A stretch of 64,000 nt of DNA from Allobosea sp. WAO (GTDB taxonomy: Bacteria; Pseudomonadota; Alphaproteobacteria; Rhizobiales; Beijerinckiaceae). Positions 18,288 to 28,844 of this stretch are shown here, piece by piece. The notes below the pieces were generated by a model, which saw only the letters and a program-made list of their open reading frames with translations, searched no databases and was not told where the DNA came from. The stretch's first letter is position 1. Every line of letters begins with the position of its first letter. Made by a program: the position numbers and the translations under genes. The stretch lies in assembly GCF_001509835.1 (NCBI RefSeq), contig NZ_JXTJ01000008.1:682001-746000 (forward strand). The letters are read 5' to 3'.

Positions 18288-19751
18288 TCAGAGCACCTCG
18301 AACCAGGTCCAGAGACCGAGGTCGAAGCGCTCCAGCACCGTCGAGGAAATCATCCAGCGGCCGGGATTGTCGGCGATGAAGGCGATGTGCAGGCGCTTGC
18401 CTTCGGGAATCTGCACCGTGTCCAGGAAATAGGGTTCCCAGCCATCGTCGAGCGGGTGCAGCAGCCGGAAGCTGTGGCCGTGGACATGGAAGGGCTGCAG
18501 GAAATCGGTCTTGTTGGTGATGCCGATCACCACCGGCGTGCCGCGCCGGACGCTGAGCAGCGGCTTGCCCTGCGGATCGCCCGTGCCGCCGTTGAGGCGC
18601 CATGGCCGGGTCTGGTCGACACCCGAAAGGTTCAGCTTGTTGTCGGCGTCGATCTTGGCGCCGCCTTCGACGGTGATCTCCGCCCGGCTGGCGCTCTGCA
18701 GCTTGACGGCGGCCGGCAGCGTCGGATTCGGCGGCAAGGCCGCGACCGGGCCGGTGGCAACACCTTTCGTCCCGGGCTTGGCGGCCTCGCTGACGAAGCG
18801 AACCAAGGGCATGCCGGGGCCGATCAACGCTGCGACGCTTGCGCTCGCGCCGATCTCCTCCGGCATGTCGAAGATCACGTCGTAGCGTGTGCCGGGCGCG
18901 AAGGGCAGCTGCGCGCGCACCGGCTCGAAGGTCTCGGTCGGCTGACCGTCGACCGCGACGACGAAGGCTTTCAGCCCGTCGAAGCGCAGGCGCATGATTC
19001 GGGCATTGCAGGCATTGGCGAGGCGCAGGCGCACGCGTGCGCCCGGCGGCAGTCCGACCCGTTCCGGAGGGGGCTTGCCGTTGACAGTGAGCCAGCTCCC
19101 GAGCCGGCCGGCCGCGGCACCCTCCTGACCGGTCGCGGGGAAGGGCAGGAGCTTGTGGTCGTCGCCGAGCAGCCAGTCGCCGACCAGCACCGGTAGATCG
19201 AGATCGACTGCCGGCGGTTCTTTCTCCTCCACGACGAGGAGTCCACAGAGTCCGCGCCCGGCCGGCTCGGACGAGCCGCCGAGCAGGAGCGGCCGATAGA
19301 GGTAGCTGCCGGAATCACGCGGCGTCAGCCGGTACTCGAAACGGTCCCCCGGCGCGATCGCCTCCTGGCTGAAGCCACCGACGCCGTCCATCGTCTGGTC
19401 ATGCCGCAGACCGTGCCAGTGCAGCGAGAGCGGCTTTTCCGTGCGGTTGTGCAGGTTGAGCCGCAGCGTCTCGCCGAGCTTCATGCGCAAGGTCGGTCCG
19501 GGGCTGCTGCCGTCAAAGGCCCATACCTCGCTTTCCGTCGCCGGTGCCGGCCGTAGGCGCGTCTTGGCGGGTGCAGCGATCAGCTCGCGCGCTGCCGTGG
19601 CGGGCGCGGGTTCGCTAGCTTGGCCGGACGCCGGCGCCTGAGCACACAGCGGCGCTGCGGCACCCAGTGCGGCGATTCCTGCGATGCCGGCGAGCGCCTG
19701 GCGGCGATTCGGTCCGGCCTGCGGGCCGGTCGCGGGAAGATCGGTTTTCAT
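18288..19751 (-). CDS. Multicopper-oxidase-fold protein lacking copper ligands (SufI/FtsP-like)
   Basis: The protein has 487 residues with three cupredoxin domains. A Tat signal (NRRQALAGIAGIAALG, residues 15-30) sends it to the periplasm. The first His motif is intact (LHWHG, residues 110-114). The second, normally W-x-H-x-H, reads SYLYRPLL (149-156). In the third, QPFHVHGH (419-426), the type 1 His is Gln. The terminal H-C-H-x3-H motif reads MISSTVLER (467-475), with no His or Cys. A working type 1 copper site is therefore not expected. E. coli SufI/FtsP is a known copper-free member that stabilises the divisome; equivalence is inferred. The start at ATG 19751 fits the Tat signal. Confidence 0.88.
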   Translation of the reverse strand: MKTDLPATGPQAGPNRRQALAGIAGIAALGAAAPLCAQAPASGQASEPAPATAARELIAAPAKTRLRPAPATESEVWAFDGSSPGPTLRMKLGETLRLNLHNRTEKPLSLHWHGLRHDQTMDGVGGFSQEAIAPGDRFEYRLTPRDSGSYLYRPLLLGGSSEPAGRGLCGLLVVEEKEPPAVDLDLPVLVGDWLLGDDHKLLPFPATGQEGAAAGRLGSWLTVNGKPPPERVGLPPGARVRLRLANACNARIMRLRFDGLKAFVVAVDGQPTETFEPVRAQLPFAPGTRYDVIFDMPEEIGASASVAALIGPGMPLVRFVSEAAKPGTKGVATGPVAALPPNPTLPAAVKLQSASRAEITVEGGAKIDADNKLNLSGVDQTRPWRLNGGTGDPQGKPLLSVRRGTPVVIGITNKTDFLQPFHVHGHSFRLLHPLDDGWEPYFLDTVQIPEGKRLHIAFIADNPGRWMISSTVLERFDLGLWTWFEVL

Positions 19752-19919
19752 GACCAAGCGACATAGCGTGGGGCGTCGCCGCTGGCGAGAGTAGGCGCCT
19801 GACAGGCTCCTTCGCAGAAACGTCGCATTTTTTTGCTGCATCCTTTGTCGCAAATGCGTATAGCACCGGCGCCCAACGATGGCGGCGCTGCGTTTGCTCG
19901 CACGCGGCGTAATCAGTTG

Positions 19920-20004
19920 GCGGGCGTGGCGGAACTGGTAGACGCAGCGGATTTAGGTTCCGCCGACGCAAGTCGTGGGGGTTCGAGTCCCTTCGCCCGC
20001 ACCA
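19920..20004 (+). tRNA. tRNA-Leu (anticodon TAG)
   Basis: The gene has 85 bases including an encoded CCA. Acceptor arms GCGGGCG and CGCCCGC pair perfectly. The anticodon loop TTTAGGT between GCGGA and TCCGC gives TAG. A long variable arm (class II) and the T-loop GTTCGAGTCC are present, as expected for tRNA-Leu. It lies upstream of tig. Confidence 0.96.
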
Positions 20005-20089
20005 GGATGCGAATTTCGCGAGCGCGGCGGCGGTCATCCGGCGTCGCGCTTTGGACATTGAAGTAACGAGCTGTTGGCGGATCAGAACG

Positions 20090-21511
20090 ATGAACGTGAC
20101 CGAAACCCTGTCCCAGGGCCTCAAGCGCGAATTTCAGGTGGTGCTGAACGCCGCCGACCTGAAGACGAGGCTCGATGACGAACTGCAGAACCTGCAGGGC
20201 AAGGCCAAGATCAACGGCTTCCGCCCCGGCAAGGTCCCTGTCGGCCATCTGCGCCGTCTCTATGGCCGTTCGGTCATGGCCGACGTCGTCCAGAACGCCG
20301 TCAACGAGGCCAACCAGAAGATTGTCGCCGATAACGGCCTGAAGCTCGCCTTCGAGCCGCAGATCAAGTTCCCCGAGAACAAGGACGAGATCGAGGCCGC
20401 GATGGAGGCCAAGGGCGATCTCGCCTTCACGGTCGCCCTCGAGGTGCTGCCGAAGATCGAGCTCGCCGACCTGTCGGACGTCTCGCTGGTCAAGCCGGTC
20501 ACCGAGACCCCCGAGGCCGATGTCGACGCCGCTCTCGAGCGCATGGCCGGCCAGAACCGTCCCTTCGCCAGCAAGGGCGACGACGCCGTGGCGGAGAAGG
20601 GCGATCGCCTGCTGATCTCCTTCACCGGCACGCTCGAAGGCCAGCCCTTCGACGGCGGCACCGGCACCGGCATCCCGCTCGACCTCGGCTCCGGCCAGTT
20701 CATCCCGGGCTTCGAGGACCAGCTCCAGGGCGCCAAGAAGGGCGAGCAGCGCACCGTCGCGGTGACCTTCCCCGAAAACTACACCGCGACCCACCTCGCC
20801 GGTAAGCCGGCCGAGTTCGCCGTCACTGTCGACGACGTGCAGGCCCCGGGCGAACTGACGATCGACGACGAGCTCGCCAAGGGCTTCGGCATGGAGTCGC
20901 TCGATGCGCTGAAGGCCGCGATCCGCGAGCAGCTCGGCCGCGAGCTCGGCGCCCAGTCGCGCCGCAAGCTGAAGAAGAGCCTGCTCGATGCGCTCGACAC
21001 CAAGTACTCCTTCGAGCTGCCCCCGACCCTGGTCGACCAAGAGTTCGGCAGCGTCTGGAGCCAGGTCGAGGCCGACATGAAGGAGGCGAAGAAGAGCTTC
21101 GCCGACGAGAACACCACCGAGGAAGAGGCCCGCGCGGAGTACCGCAAGATCGCCGAGCGCCGCGTGCGCCTGGGTCTCGTGCTGGCCGAGATCGGCGAGC
21201 AGGCCAAGATTCAGATCGCCGACGACGAGGTGACGCAGGCCCTGATCGAGCGTGCCCGCCAGTTCCCGGGCCAGGAGAAGGAAGTCTGGGAGTTCTATCG
21301 CAAGAACCCGCAGGCGCTCGCCGAGATCCGCGCTCCGATCTTCGAGGAGAAGGTCGTCGACCACCTGCTCGGCCAGGTGAAGGTCGAGGACAAGAGCGTC
21401 TCCCGCGAGGAGCTCTATGCCGACGACGAGGCGGAAGGCGAGGCGAAGGCCAAGCCGGCCAAGGCCAAGAAGGCCAAGAAGGCTGCCGCCAGCGACGAGG
21501 CCTCGGCCTGA
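20090..21511 (+). CDS. tig: Trigger factor
   Basis: This 473-residue ribosome-associated chaperone and prolyl isomerase has the ribosome-binding signature GFRPGKVP (near residue 45). It is followed by the FKBP-like domain ([36 protein letters not shown]) and the helical C-terminal chaperone arms. The tail is rich in Lys/Ala (KAKKAKKAA). The ATG at 20090 gives the standard [15 protein letters not shown] start. It heads the protein quality-control block tig-clpP-clpX-lon. Confidence 0.97.
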   Translation: MNVTETLSQGLKREFQVVLNAADLKTRLDDELQNLQGKAKINGFRPGKVPVGHLRRLYGRSVMADVVQNAVNEANQKIVADNGLKLAFEPQIKFPENKDEIEAAMEAKGDLAFTVALEVLPKIELADLSDVSLVKPVTETPEADVDAALERMAGQNRPFASKGDDAVAEKGDRLLISFTGTLEGQPFDGGTGTGIPLDLGSGQFIPGFEDQLQGAKKGEQRTVAVTFPENYTATHLAGKPAEFAVTVDDVQAPGELTIDDELAKGFGMESLDALKAAIREQLGRELGAQSRRKLKKSLLDALDTKYSFELPPTLVDQEFGSVWSQVEADMKEAKKSFADENTTEEEARAEYRKIAERRVRLGLVLAEIGEQAKIQIADDEVTQALIERARQFPGQEKEVWEFYRKNPQALAEIRAPIFEEKVVDHLLGQVKVEDKSVSREELYADDEAEGEAKAKPAKAKKAKKAAASDEASA

Positions 21512-21541
21512 GCCCGCTTCGGCGTCAAGGTTATTGATTTT

Positions 21542-21578
21542 GCGCCGCCCGGCTTCGGCCGGGCGGCGCTTCCCTTTT
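21542..21578 (+). terminator. Intrinsic terminator of tig
   Basis: A perfect 12-base GC-rich stem (GCGCCGCCCGGC and its complement) closed by a TTCG tetraloop is followed by TTCCCTTTT. It separates tig from clpP. Confidence 0.92.
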
Positions 21579-21659
21579 CAGGCGGGACCGGCATGCTTAT
21601 GTGGGGCCTTCGCCGATACCGGCTGATTCCCGCCCCCTGCACCTCAAGGACTGGCTGCG

Positions 21660-22280
21660 ATGCGCGATCCAATCGAGACCTACAACAATCTCGTCCCGAT
21701 GGTGGTCGAGCAGTCGAGCCGCGGTGAACGCGCCTTCGACATCTATTCGCGCCTGCTGCGCGAGCGGATCATCTTCCTGACCGGCCCGGTCGAGGACTAC
21801 TCGGCGTCACTGATCGTGGCGCAGCTGCTCTTCCTCGAGGCCGAGAACCCGAAGAAGGAAATCTCCTTCTACATCAACTCGCCCGGCGGCGTGGTGACCT
21901 CGGGCCTGTCGATCTACGATACCATGCAGTTCATCCGCTGCCCGGTGACGACACTCTGCGTCGGCCAGGCCGCCTCGATGGGCTCGCTGCTGCTCACCGC
22001 CGGCGCCAAGGACATGCGCTTTGCCCTGCCGAACGCGCGCATCATGGTTCATCAGCCTTCGGGCGGCTTCCAGGGCCAGGTCACCGACATCCTGATCCAC
22101 GCCCGCGAGGTCGAGAGTCTGAAGCGGCGCCTGAACGAGATCTACGTCAAGCACACCGGCCGTTCCTACGAGGATATCGAGGGGGCGCTGGAGCGCGACA
22201 ATTTCATGACCTCCGAGCAGGCCCGCGACTTCGGCCTGATCGATAAGGTCATCGACAAGCGGGCCGAAGAGGCCGCTTGA
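21660..22280 (+). CDS. clpP: ATP-dependent Clp protease proteolytic subunit
   Basis: This 206-residue serine protease forms the ClpP barrel. The catalytic triad is Ser106 in GQAASMGS, His131 in MVHQPSGG and Asp180 in ERDNFM. The N-terminal loop residues and the hydrophobic substrate-tunnel helices are present, and the length is usual. It works with ClpX encoded 271 bases downstream. Confidence 0.97.
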   Translation: MRDPIETYNNLVPMVVEQSSRGERAFDIYSRLLRERIIFLTGPVEDYSASLIVAQLLFLEAENPKKEISFYINSPGGVVTSGLSIYDTMQFIRCPVTTLCVGQAASMGSLLLTAGAKDMRFALPNARIMVHQPSGGFQGQVTDILIHAREVESLKRRLNEIYVKHTGRSYEDIEGALERDNFMTSEQARDFGLIDKVIDKRAEEAA

Positions 22281-22551
22281 TCGACCTGGGATCCTCCTGC
22301 GCGGCGAAGGCTTGGCGTGCCGGGCAGGAGGGCCCATATTGCCTATCACTAGGCCTCATGTTTGCATGAGGGAATCGGAAGGGCGCGTAAGGCGCTCGAG
22401 CGGTCCGGTTTTGGGTCAGTTTCGTCGGCGTCTGCGCCACAGCGATGCGTTAACCCAATAATCGTGATCTGAGCGCCTACTATGACGGAGAGACGACATC
22501 AGCCCGCCTTTATCGGGTGGCTGGCTTCGTCTTCCGAGATGGAGATCGACA

Positions 22552-23820
<1,269 letters not shown>

Positions 23821-23840
23821 ACAAGTCCGCTTCGGCCTGA

Positions 23841-24174
23841 TCCGGCACTAAGCTGTCCCACTTTCAGACGCGCGCCTCATGGCGCGCGTTTTGCTTTGTG
23901 GAGCTTGTGGTCACGACTGCGGGAGAAGGCTTCCGCCATCTGGCGGGGTCGCGCCTTCGTGTCCAGGCATGCAGTGGAAGCTGCGGTGGACTGCGCCGGC
24001 GGATCGCTTGAAAGCTGGCCGGGAAGCATCCACTTTAACATCACCTGCGATGCAGCGTGCCTGTTGAGGGCGTGAGTCGCAGGGGCGGTTGGCGCGAATG
24101 GTCGCGCCGGCGCGGAACGTCCGGTTCGGTCGCCCAACAGGGGGTCGGTCGGGCGAAAACTTGAAGGACAAGAC
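23841..24174. other. Intergenic region between clpX and lon
   Basis: The left end carries the clpX terminator (23868-23897). The remaining 275 bases are GC-rich, with open frames in several phases but no coding signature. They should contain the lon promoter. I could not find a convincing heat-shock (RpoH-type) -35/-10 pair by eye. Confidence 0.45.
23868..23897 (+). terminator. Intrinsic terminator of clpX
   Basis: A 9-base perfect stem (ACGCGCGCC / GGCGCGCGT) with a TCAT loop is followed by TTTGCTTT. Confidence 0.85.
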
Positions 24175-26604
24175 ATGACAGGCTCGACGCCCCGCGCTCC
24201 GCTCGTCCCCGGCACCACCGGCACCTATCCGGTTCTGCCCCTGCGCGACATCGTCGTTTTCCCGCACATGATCGTGCCGCTCTTCGTCGGCCGCGAGAAG
24301 TCCATTCGCGCGCTCGAAGAGGTGGTCAAGAACGACGGACTGATCCTGCTCGCCACCCAGAAGAACGCTGGGGACGATGATCCGGAGACCAAGGATATCT
24401 ATGAGATCGGCACGCTCGCCCGCGTGCTGCAGCTGCTGAAGCTCCCCGACTCCACCGTCAAGGTGCTGGTCGAGGGCGTCGGCCGCGCCAAGGCGCTGAG
24501 CTACAGTGCCGATGACAGTTTCTACCAGGCCGAAGCGGTCGCGCTCGAAGAAGAGCCCGGCAAGAAGGTCGAGGTCGAGGCGCTTGGCCGTTCGGTCGTC
24601 AGCGAGTTCGAGAGCTATGTGAAGCTCAACAAGAAGATCTCGCCCGAGATCGTCGCCGCGGTGTCGCAGATCGACGAGCCGGCCAAGCTCGCCGACACCG
24701 TCGCTTCGCATCTGGCCGTCAAGATCGCCGACCGCCAGGCGGTGCTGGAGGTGATGAACGTCGCCCACCGGCTCGAGAAGGTGCTCTCGCTGATGGAAAG
24801 CGAGATGTCGGTTCTCCAGGTCGAGAAGCGCATCCGTTCGCGCGTCAAGCGCCAGATGGAGAAGACCCAGCGCGAGTACTATCTCAACGAGCAGATGAAA
24901 GCGATCCAGAAGGAACTCGGCGACGGCGAGGAAGGCCGCGACGAGCTCGCCGAGCTGGAAGAGCGCATCGCCAAGACCAAGCTGACCAAGGAAGCGCGCG
25001 ACAAGGCGCTGGCCGAGGTCAAGAAGCTGCGCCAGATGTCGCCGATGTCCGCCGAGGCGACGGTCGTGCGCAACTATCTCGACTGGCTGCTGGGCATCCC
25101 CTGGCAGAAGCGCTCGAAGATCAAGAAGGACCTCGCCTCCGCTCAGCAGGTTCTGGACGACGATCACTTCGGGCTCGACAAGGTCAAGGACCGGATCGTC
25201 GAGTACCTCGCCGTGCAGCAGCGCGCCAACAAGCTCGCTGGCCCGATCCTGTGCCTCGTCGGCCCTCCGGGCGTCGGCAAGACCTCGCTCGGCAAGTCGA
25301 TCGCCAAGGCGACCGGCCGCGAGTTCGTGCGCATGTCGCTCGGCGGCGTGCGTGACGAGGCCGAAATCCGCGGTCACCGCCGCACCTATATCGGCTCGAT
25401 GCCCGGCAAGATCATCCAGTCGATGAAGAAGGCCAAGACCTCGAATCCGCTCATCCTGCTCGACGAGATCGACAAGATGGGCCAGGACTTCCGCGGCGAT
25501 CCGTCGGCGGCCCTGCTCGAGGTGCTCGATCCCGAGCAGAACTCGACCTTCAACGACCATTACCTCGAGGTCGACTACGACCTGTCGAACGTGATGTTCG
25601 TGACCACGGCGAACACGCTGAACATCCCGCCGGCCCTGCTGGACCGGATGGAGGTGATCCGCATCGCCGGCTACACCGAGGACGAGAAGGCCGAGATCGC
25701 GCGTCGCCACCTGATCCCGGGTGCGATCAAGAAGCACGGCCTCGAATCCAAGGAGTGGTCGATCGACGACGAGGCCTTGACGACGCTGGTCCGCCGCTAC
25801 ACCCGCGAGGCCGGCGTGCGTAACCTCGAGCGCGAGATCGCCAACACCGTCCGCAAGGCGGTGAAGGAGATCGTGCTGTCGAAGAAGAAGAAGGTCGCGG
25901 TCACCCCTGCGGTGCTGGAGGACTATCTCGGCCCGCCGCGCTATCGCTATGGCATGGCGGAAACCGAGGATCAGGTCGGTGTCGTCACCGGTCTGGCCTG
26001 GACCGAGGTCGGCGGCGAGATGCTGACGATCGAAGGCGTGATGATGCCCGGCAAGGGCAAGATGACCGTCACCGGCAACCTGCGCGACGTGATGAAGGAA
26101 TCGATCTCGGCGGCGGCGTCTTATGTCCGCTCCCGCGCCATCGATTTCGGCATCGAGCCGCCGCTCTTCGACCGGCGCGACATCCACGTCCACCTGCCTG
26201 AGGGCGCGACCCCGAAGGACGGTCCGTCCGCTGGCATCGGCATGGCCACGGCGATCGTCTCGATCATGACCGGTATCCCGGTGCGTCGCGACGTCGCCAT
26301 GACCGGCGAGGTCACGCTGCGGGGCAGGGTGCTGCCGATCGGTGGCTTGAAGGAGAAGCTGCTCGCCGCCCTGCGCGGCGGCATCAAGAAGGTGCTGATC
26401 CCCGAGGACAATGCCAAGGATCTCGTCGATCTCCCGCAGTCGGTGAAGAGCGGGCTCGAGATCGTTCCGGTCTCGCGCATGGACCAGGTGCTCCAGCACG
26501 CGCTGGTGCGTCAGCCGGCGCCGATCGTCTGGGAAGAGGACCTGAAGGCGACGACGCCGAAGTCCTCCGAGGACGACGCCGCGGCAGGGCTGGTCGCCCA
26601 CTGA
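24175..26604 (+). CDS. lon: ATP-dependent protease La (Lon)
   Basis: This 809-residue protease has an N-terminal LON substrate domain ([20 protein letters not shown]) and a coiled-coil linker ([16 protein letters not shown]). The AAA+ module has Walker A GPPGVGKT at 363-370. The C-terminal protease domain has Ser685 in KDGPSAGI and Lys728 in [10 protein letters not shown], the catalytic dyad. Full length and all motifs are intact. The ATG at 24175 is preceded by AAGGACAAG. A terminator follows. Confidence 0.97.
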   Translation: MTGSTPRAPLVPGTTGTYPVLPLRDIVVFPHMIVPLFVGREKSIRALEEVVKNDGLILLATQKNAGDDDPETKDIYEIGTLARVLQLLKLPDSTVKVLVEGVGRAKALSYSADDSFYQAEAVALEEEPGKKVEVEALGRSVVSEFESYVKLNKKISPEIVAAVSQIDEPAKLADTVASHLAVKIADRQAVLEVMNVAHRLEKVLSLMESEMSVLQVEKRIRSRVKRQMEKTQREYYLNEQMKAIQKELGDGEEGRDELAELEERIAKTKLTKEARDKALAEVKKLRQMSPMSAEATVVRNYLDWLLGIPWQKRSKIKKDLASAQQVLDDDHFGLDKVKDRIVEYLAVQQRANKLAGPILCLVGPPGVGKTSLGKSIAKATGREFVRMSLGGVRDEAEIRGHRRTYIGSMPGKIIQSMKKAKTSNPLILLDEIDKMGQDFRGDPSAALLEVLDPEQNSTFNDHYLEVDYDLSNVMFVTTANTLNIPPALLDRMEVIRIAGYTEDEKAEIARRHLIPGAIKKHGLESKEWSIDDEALTTLVRRYTREAGVRNLEREIANTVRKAVKEIVLSKKKKVAVTPAVLEDYLGPPRYRYGMAETEDQVGVVTGLAWTEVGGEMLTIEGVMMPGKGKMTVTGNLRDVMKESISAAASYVRSRAIDFGIEPPLFDRRDIHVHLPEGATPKDGPSAGIGMATAIVSIMTGIPVRRDVAMTGEVTLRGRVLPIGGLKEKLLAALRGGIKKVLIPEDNAKDLVDLPQSVKSGLEIVPVSRMDQVLQHALVRQPAPIVWEEDLKATTPKSSEDDAAAGLVAH

Positions 26605-26628
26605 GGCGGGAAGCATCGCAAGCAAAGG

Positions 26629-26657
26629 AGCCGCCGGCGCGAGCCGGCGGCTTTTTC
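26629..26657 (+). terminator. Intrinsic terminator of lon
   Basis: A 10-base perfect stem (AGCCGCCGGC / GCCGGCGGCT) with a GCGA loop is followed by a T run, 24 bases after the lon stop. Confidence 0.9.
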
Positions 26658-26802
26658 GTTGCGCGGATGGGCGCTGCGTTGGCGCGCCGGCCCGAGCTTT
26701 CCGTTGGTCTCGGGGTTTACCGGGGCAAAAAAAATCAAATCGGGCTGGCCGGCGGCGCCGGGCGATGCACCTAGCTGATTGCGGAAGGCGCCCCCGCGCG
26801 CA

Positions 26803-27771
26803 TCATGTGCCGTTGCCGCTGGGACGGGCAGCGGTCATGAACTCCGTAGGGTTCATCCCGGTCGCTTGCCGGAAGGCACGGGTAAAATGAGCGGCATCGC
26901 TGAAGCCGCAAGCAAAGCCGATCGAGGCAAGCGATGCGGTTCCGTTCAGCAGCAAAAGGCTCGCATGGCGAATCTGGGAGGCGCGTCGCAGCATTTGCAG
27001 CGACAGGCCGTCATTCCCGAGACGCCGCTGCAAGGTGCGTGGCGACTGGCCGAGCCGTCTCGCGAGCAGCGGCAACGACCAGATCACGAGCAGGTCGCTC
27101 TCGATCAGCGCGATCGTGTCCCGGCTTGACCGGCCCAAGTGCTGATGCGGCTGGGAGCAGAGCGTGGGTAGCGGCAGCGGTGGCTTGGCTCCCGGTATCC
27201 AGCACAGGCGCCAGAGCCCGGTCTGTTCGGCAGGAGCAGGTGGGGTATCGATCACGTGGCCGGCCTCGATGACGACCAAGCCTCCGTCTTCCGGCCCGAT
27301 CGTGAGGCAAAGATCGACGCAGCCCGCTGCCGCGAGGAGCCCGGCGATCAGGCCCGACAGCAGGTAGTTGACCGCCGGGGGCGGATCTTCTGCGTCTCCG
27401 CGATGATCGAGCACGGCGTCGGTTTCGCTGACGCTGCACACGACGATGGGGTGCCGGGTGTGAACATAGCGCTCCAGCCGACGCCAGCGCGCGATCAGGT
27501 CCGGCCCGCCATGGGCCGCAAGCAACGCAGCCCCAAGCGGATCGAACGCCAGGCGCGAGACCGACTGGCCGACCTTCAGAAGCGCAGTCGGGCCATGGAC
27601 CGCCAGCACCGCCTCGGCCAGGGCCGCTTTCTCGGCCAGCGATGCATGGGGCCGGTTGGGCTTTAGCGTTGCGGTACTGACCGGCAGGTCGAGCCCTTGC
27701 TCGGCGAAAGACAGCTGCATCAGCCGCACCAGGGCTGCGCCTGTGAGATCGTCCTTCATCCGGCTCACCAT
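26803..27771 (-). CDS. AraC family transcriptional regulator
   Basis: The protein has 322 residues. The C-terminal 100 residues hold the double helix-turn-helix: LARRLGQSPRTLQRRLGNDG and ASLASIGFACGFSDAAHFTRAFRQATGMNPTEF. The N-terminal 200 residues resemble the Arabinose_bd-type effector domain of the OruR/ArgR-like branch. Its ATG overlaps the last codons of the patatin-like gene by seven bases, so it is the last gene of a coupled minus-strand operon. It probably regulates that operon or a related pathway; the inducer is unknown. An ATG four codons later is an alternative start. Confidence 0.9.
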   Translation of the reverse strand: MVSRMKDDLTGAALVRLMQLSFAEQGLDLPVSTATLKPNRPHASLAEKAALAEAVLAVHGPTALLKVGQSVSRLAFDPLGAALLAAHGGPDLIARWRRLERYVHTRHPIVVCSVSETDAVLDHRGDAEDPPPAVNYLLSGLIAGLLAAAGCVDLCLTIGPEDGGLVVIEAGHVIDTPPAPAEQTGLWRLCWIPGAKPPLPLPTLCSQPHQHLGRSSRDTIALIESDLLVIWSLPLLARRLGQSPRTLQRRLGNDGLSLQMLRRASQIRHASLLLLNGTASLASIGFACGFSDAAHFTRAFRQATGMNPTEFMTAARPSGNGT

Positions 27772-28844
27772 TCTTCGGTCGCGGCCGGAGCGCTCAGCCA
27801 GCTCGATGGATCTTTCCCTCTTCCTCGACCAGCCTCGAACAGGCTCCGCATCTCGTCGGGCTCGAAGACGAAAGGGTTCGCGGCCTCGGGAATTTCGCTC
27901 GGAAGCTGCTGCAGCCGGAACGCCGCGCCCGCCTCCCGCGCCAGGATTGCAGCCCGCTCGACAGCGCTGAAGCTCAGGCTCTTCAGGAGTTGCGATACGC
28001 CGCGACGGGCAAGCGCGGCCGCGCCATGCCCGGCGGCCTGTGTCGTGGCAACGGTACCGACATGCCCGTTGGCGATGATCCAGAGGCTAGGCCTGCGCTT
28101 GCCGCGCAGCATTGAGGGCTCGACCACGATCGGGCGCATCACTCCGCCATCACCGTGCAGCACCGCGACGCCGCTGGCCGGGTCTGGCAACGGGATCGGC
28201 TCGACGAAACCGGGCGGTGCGGCCGAGGCAACCAGGATTTCGATGAACGCCGAACGCGCATCGAAACGACCGGAGGCCGCAAGCCGGCCCATATCCCAGG
28301 TAACCGGCTTGCCGTTGGTCAGGTCGGTGGTAGTGACGTAGAGCCGCCGGCCCTCGCGATGGGCATCCGCGATTTCTGCCATCATGCGGTCGGTCACGAT
28401 GCGATCAAGCTTTCGGCGCAGCGGGTCGGCCTTGCTCATGCCTGCCTTGACGATAACGCCGATGCCGTTGCCCTTGAAGACGTCCTCGGTGCGGGTGGTT
28501 GTGTAGACCTGCTCGAGCAGCGGATCATATCGCGGGCCGAGGAAGGCGAACGGTGCTTGCAGGGCCCCCGTCGACACGCCGCTTACCACGGCGAAGGTGG
28601 GCCGCGAGCCGCTTTCAGTCCAGCCGACGAGGACGCCGGCGCCGAAGGCGCCATCCGCTCCGCCGCTCGACAGGGCGAGCACATGCCGGGCCTCGCCATG
28701 AGGGCGCAACGTTTCCGCTCGCGGAGTGGCCATGCGAAGGGTTTCGGGAGCGAGGGCCTTGCCCGTCGGGGCAAGGCTGCAACCGCCGAGGACCGCCACC
28801 GTGCAAAGAAGAGCGAGTCTGATGATCAGGAGCGGCGCCATCAC
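27765..28844 (-). CDS. Patatin-like phospholipase, predicted lipoprotein
   Basis: The protein has 359 residues. A lipoprotein signal ends at VLGGC with Cys22 as the lipidation site. The patatin fold has an oxyanion loop SSGGADGAFGAG (59-70), the nucleophile Ser91 in GVSTGA and Asp232 in HGDGG, forming the Ser-Asp dyad. It therefore probably acts on lipids or esters at the periplasmic face of a membrane. It overlaps the upstream molybdenum-hydroxylase gene by four bases and the downstream AraC gene by seven, an unusual partner set for a patatin. Confidence 0.88.
   Translation of the reverse strand: MMAPLLIIRLALLCTVAVLGGCSLAPTGKALAPETLRMATPRAETLRPHGEARHVLALSSGGADGAFGAGVLVGWTESGSRPTFAVVSGVSTGALQAPFAFLGPRYDPLLEQVYTTTRTEDVFKGNGIGVIVKAGMSKADPLRRKLDRIVTDRMMAEIADAHREGRRLYVTTTDLTNGKPVTWDMGRLAASGRFDARSAFIEILVASAAPPGFVEPIPLPDPASGVAVLHGDGGVMRPIVVEPSMLRGKRRPSLWIIANGHVGTVATTQAAGHGAAALARRGVSQLLKSLSFSAVERAAILAREAGAAFRLQQLPSEIPEAANPFVFEPDEMRSLFEAGRGRGKDPSSWLSAPAATEEW

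Noticed and set aside
23911-26625. 904-codon minus-strand open frame antisense to lon
   Set aside because: Lon is complete with all motifs on the plus strand. The antisense frame is an Asp/Leu/Arg/Gly-rich shadow produced by G/C at third positions.
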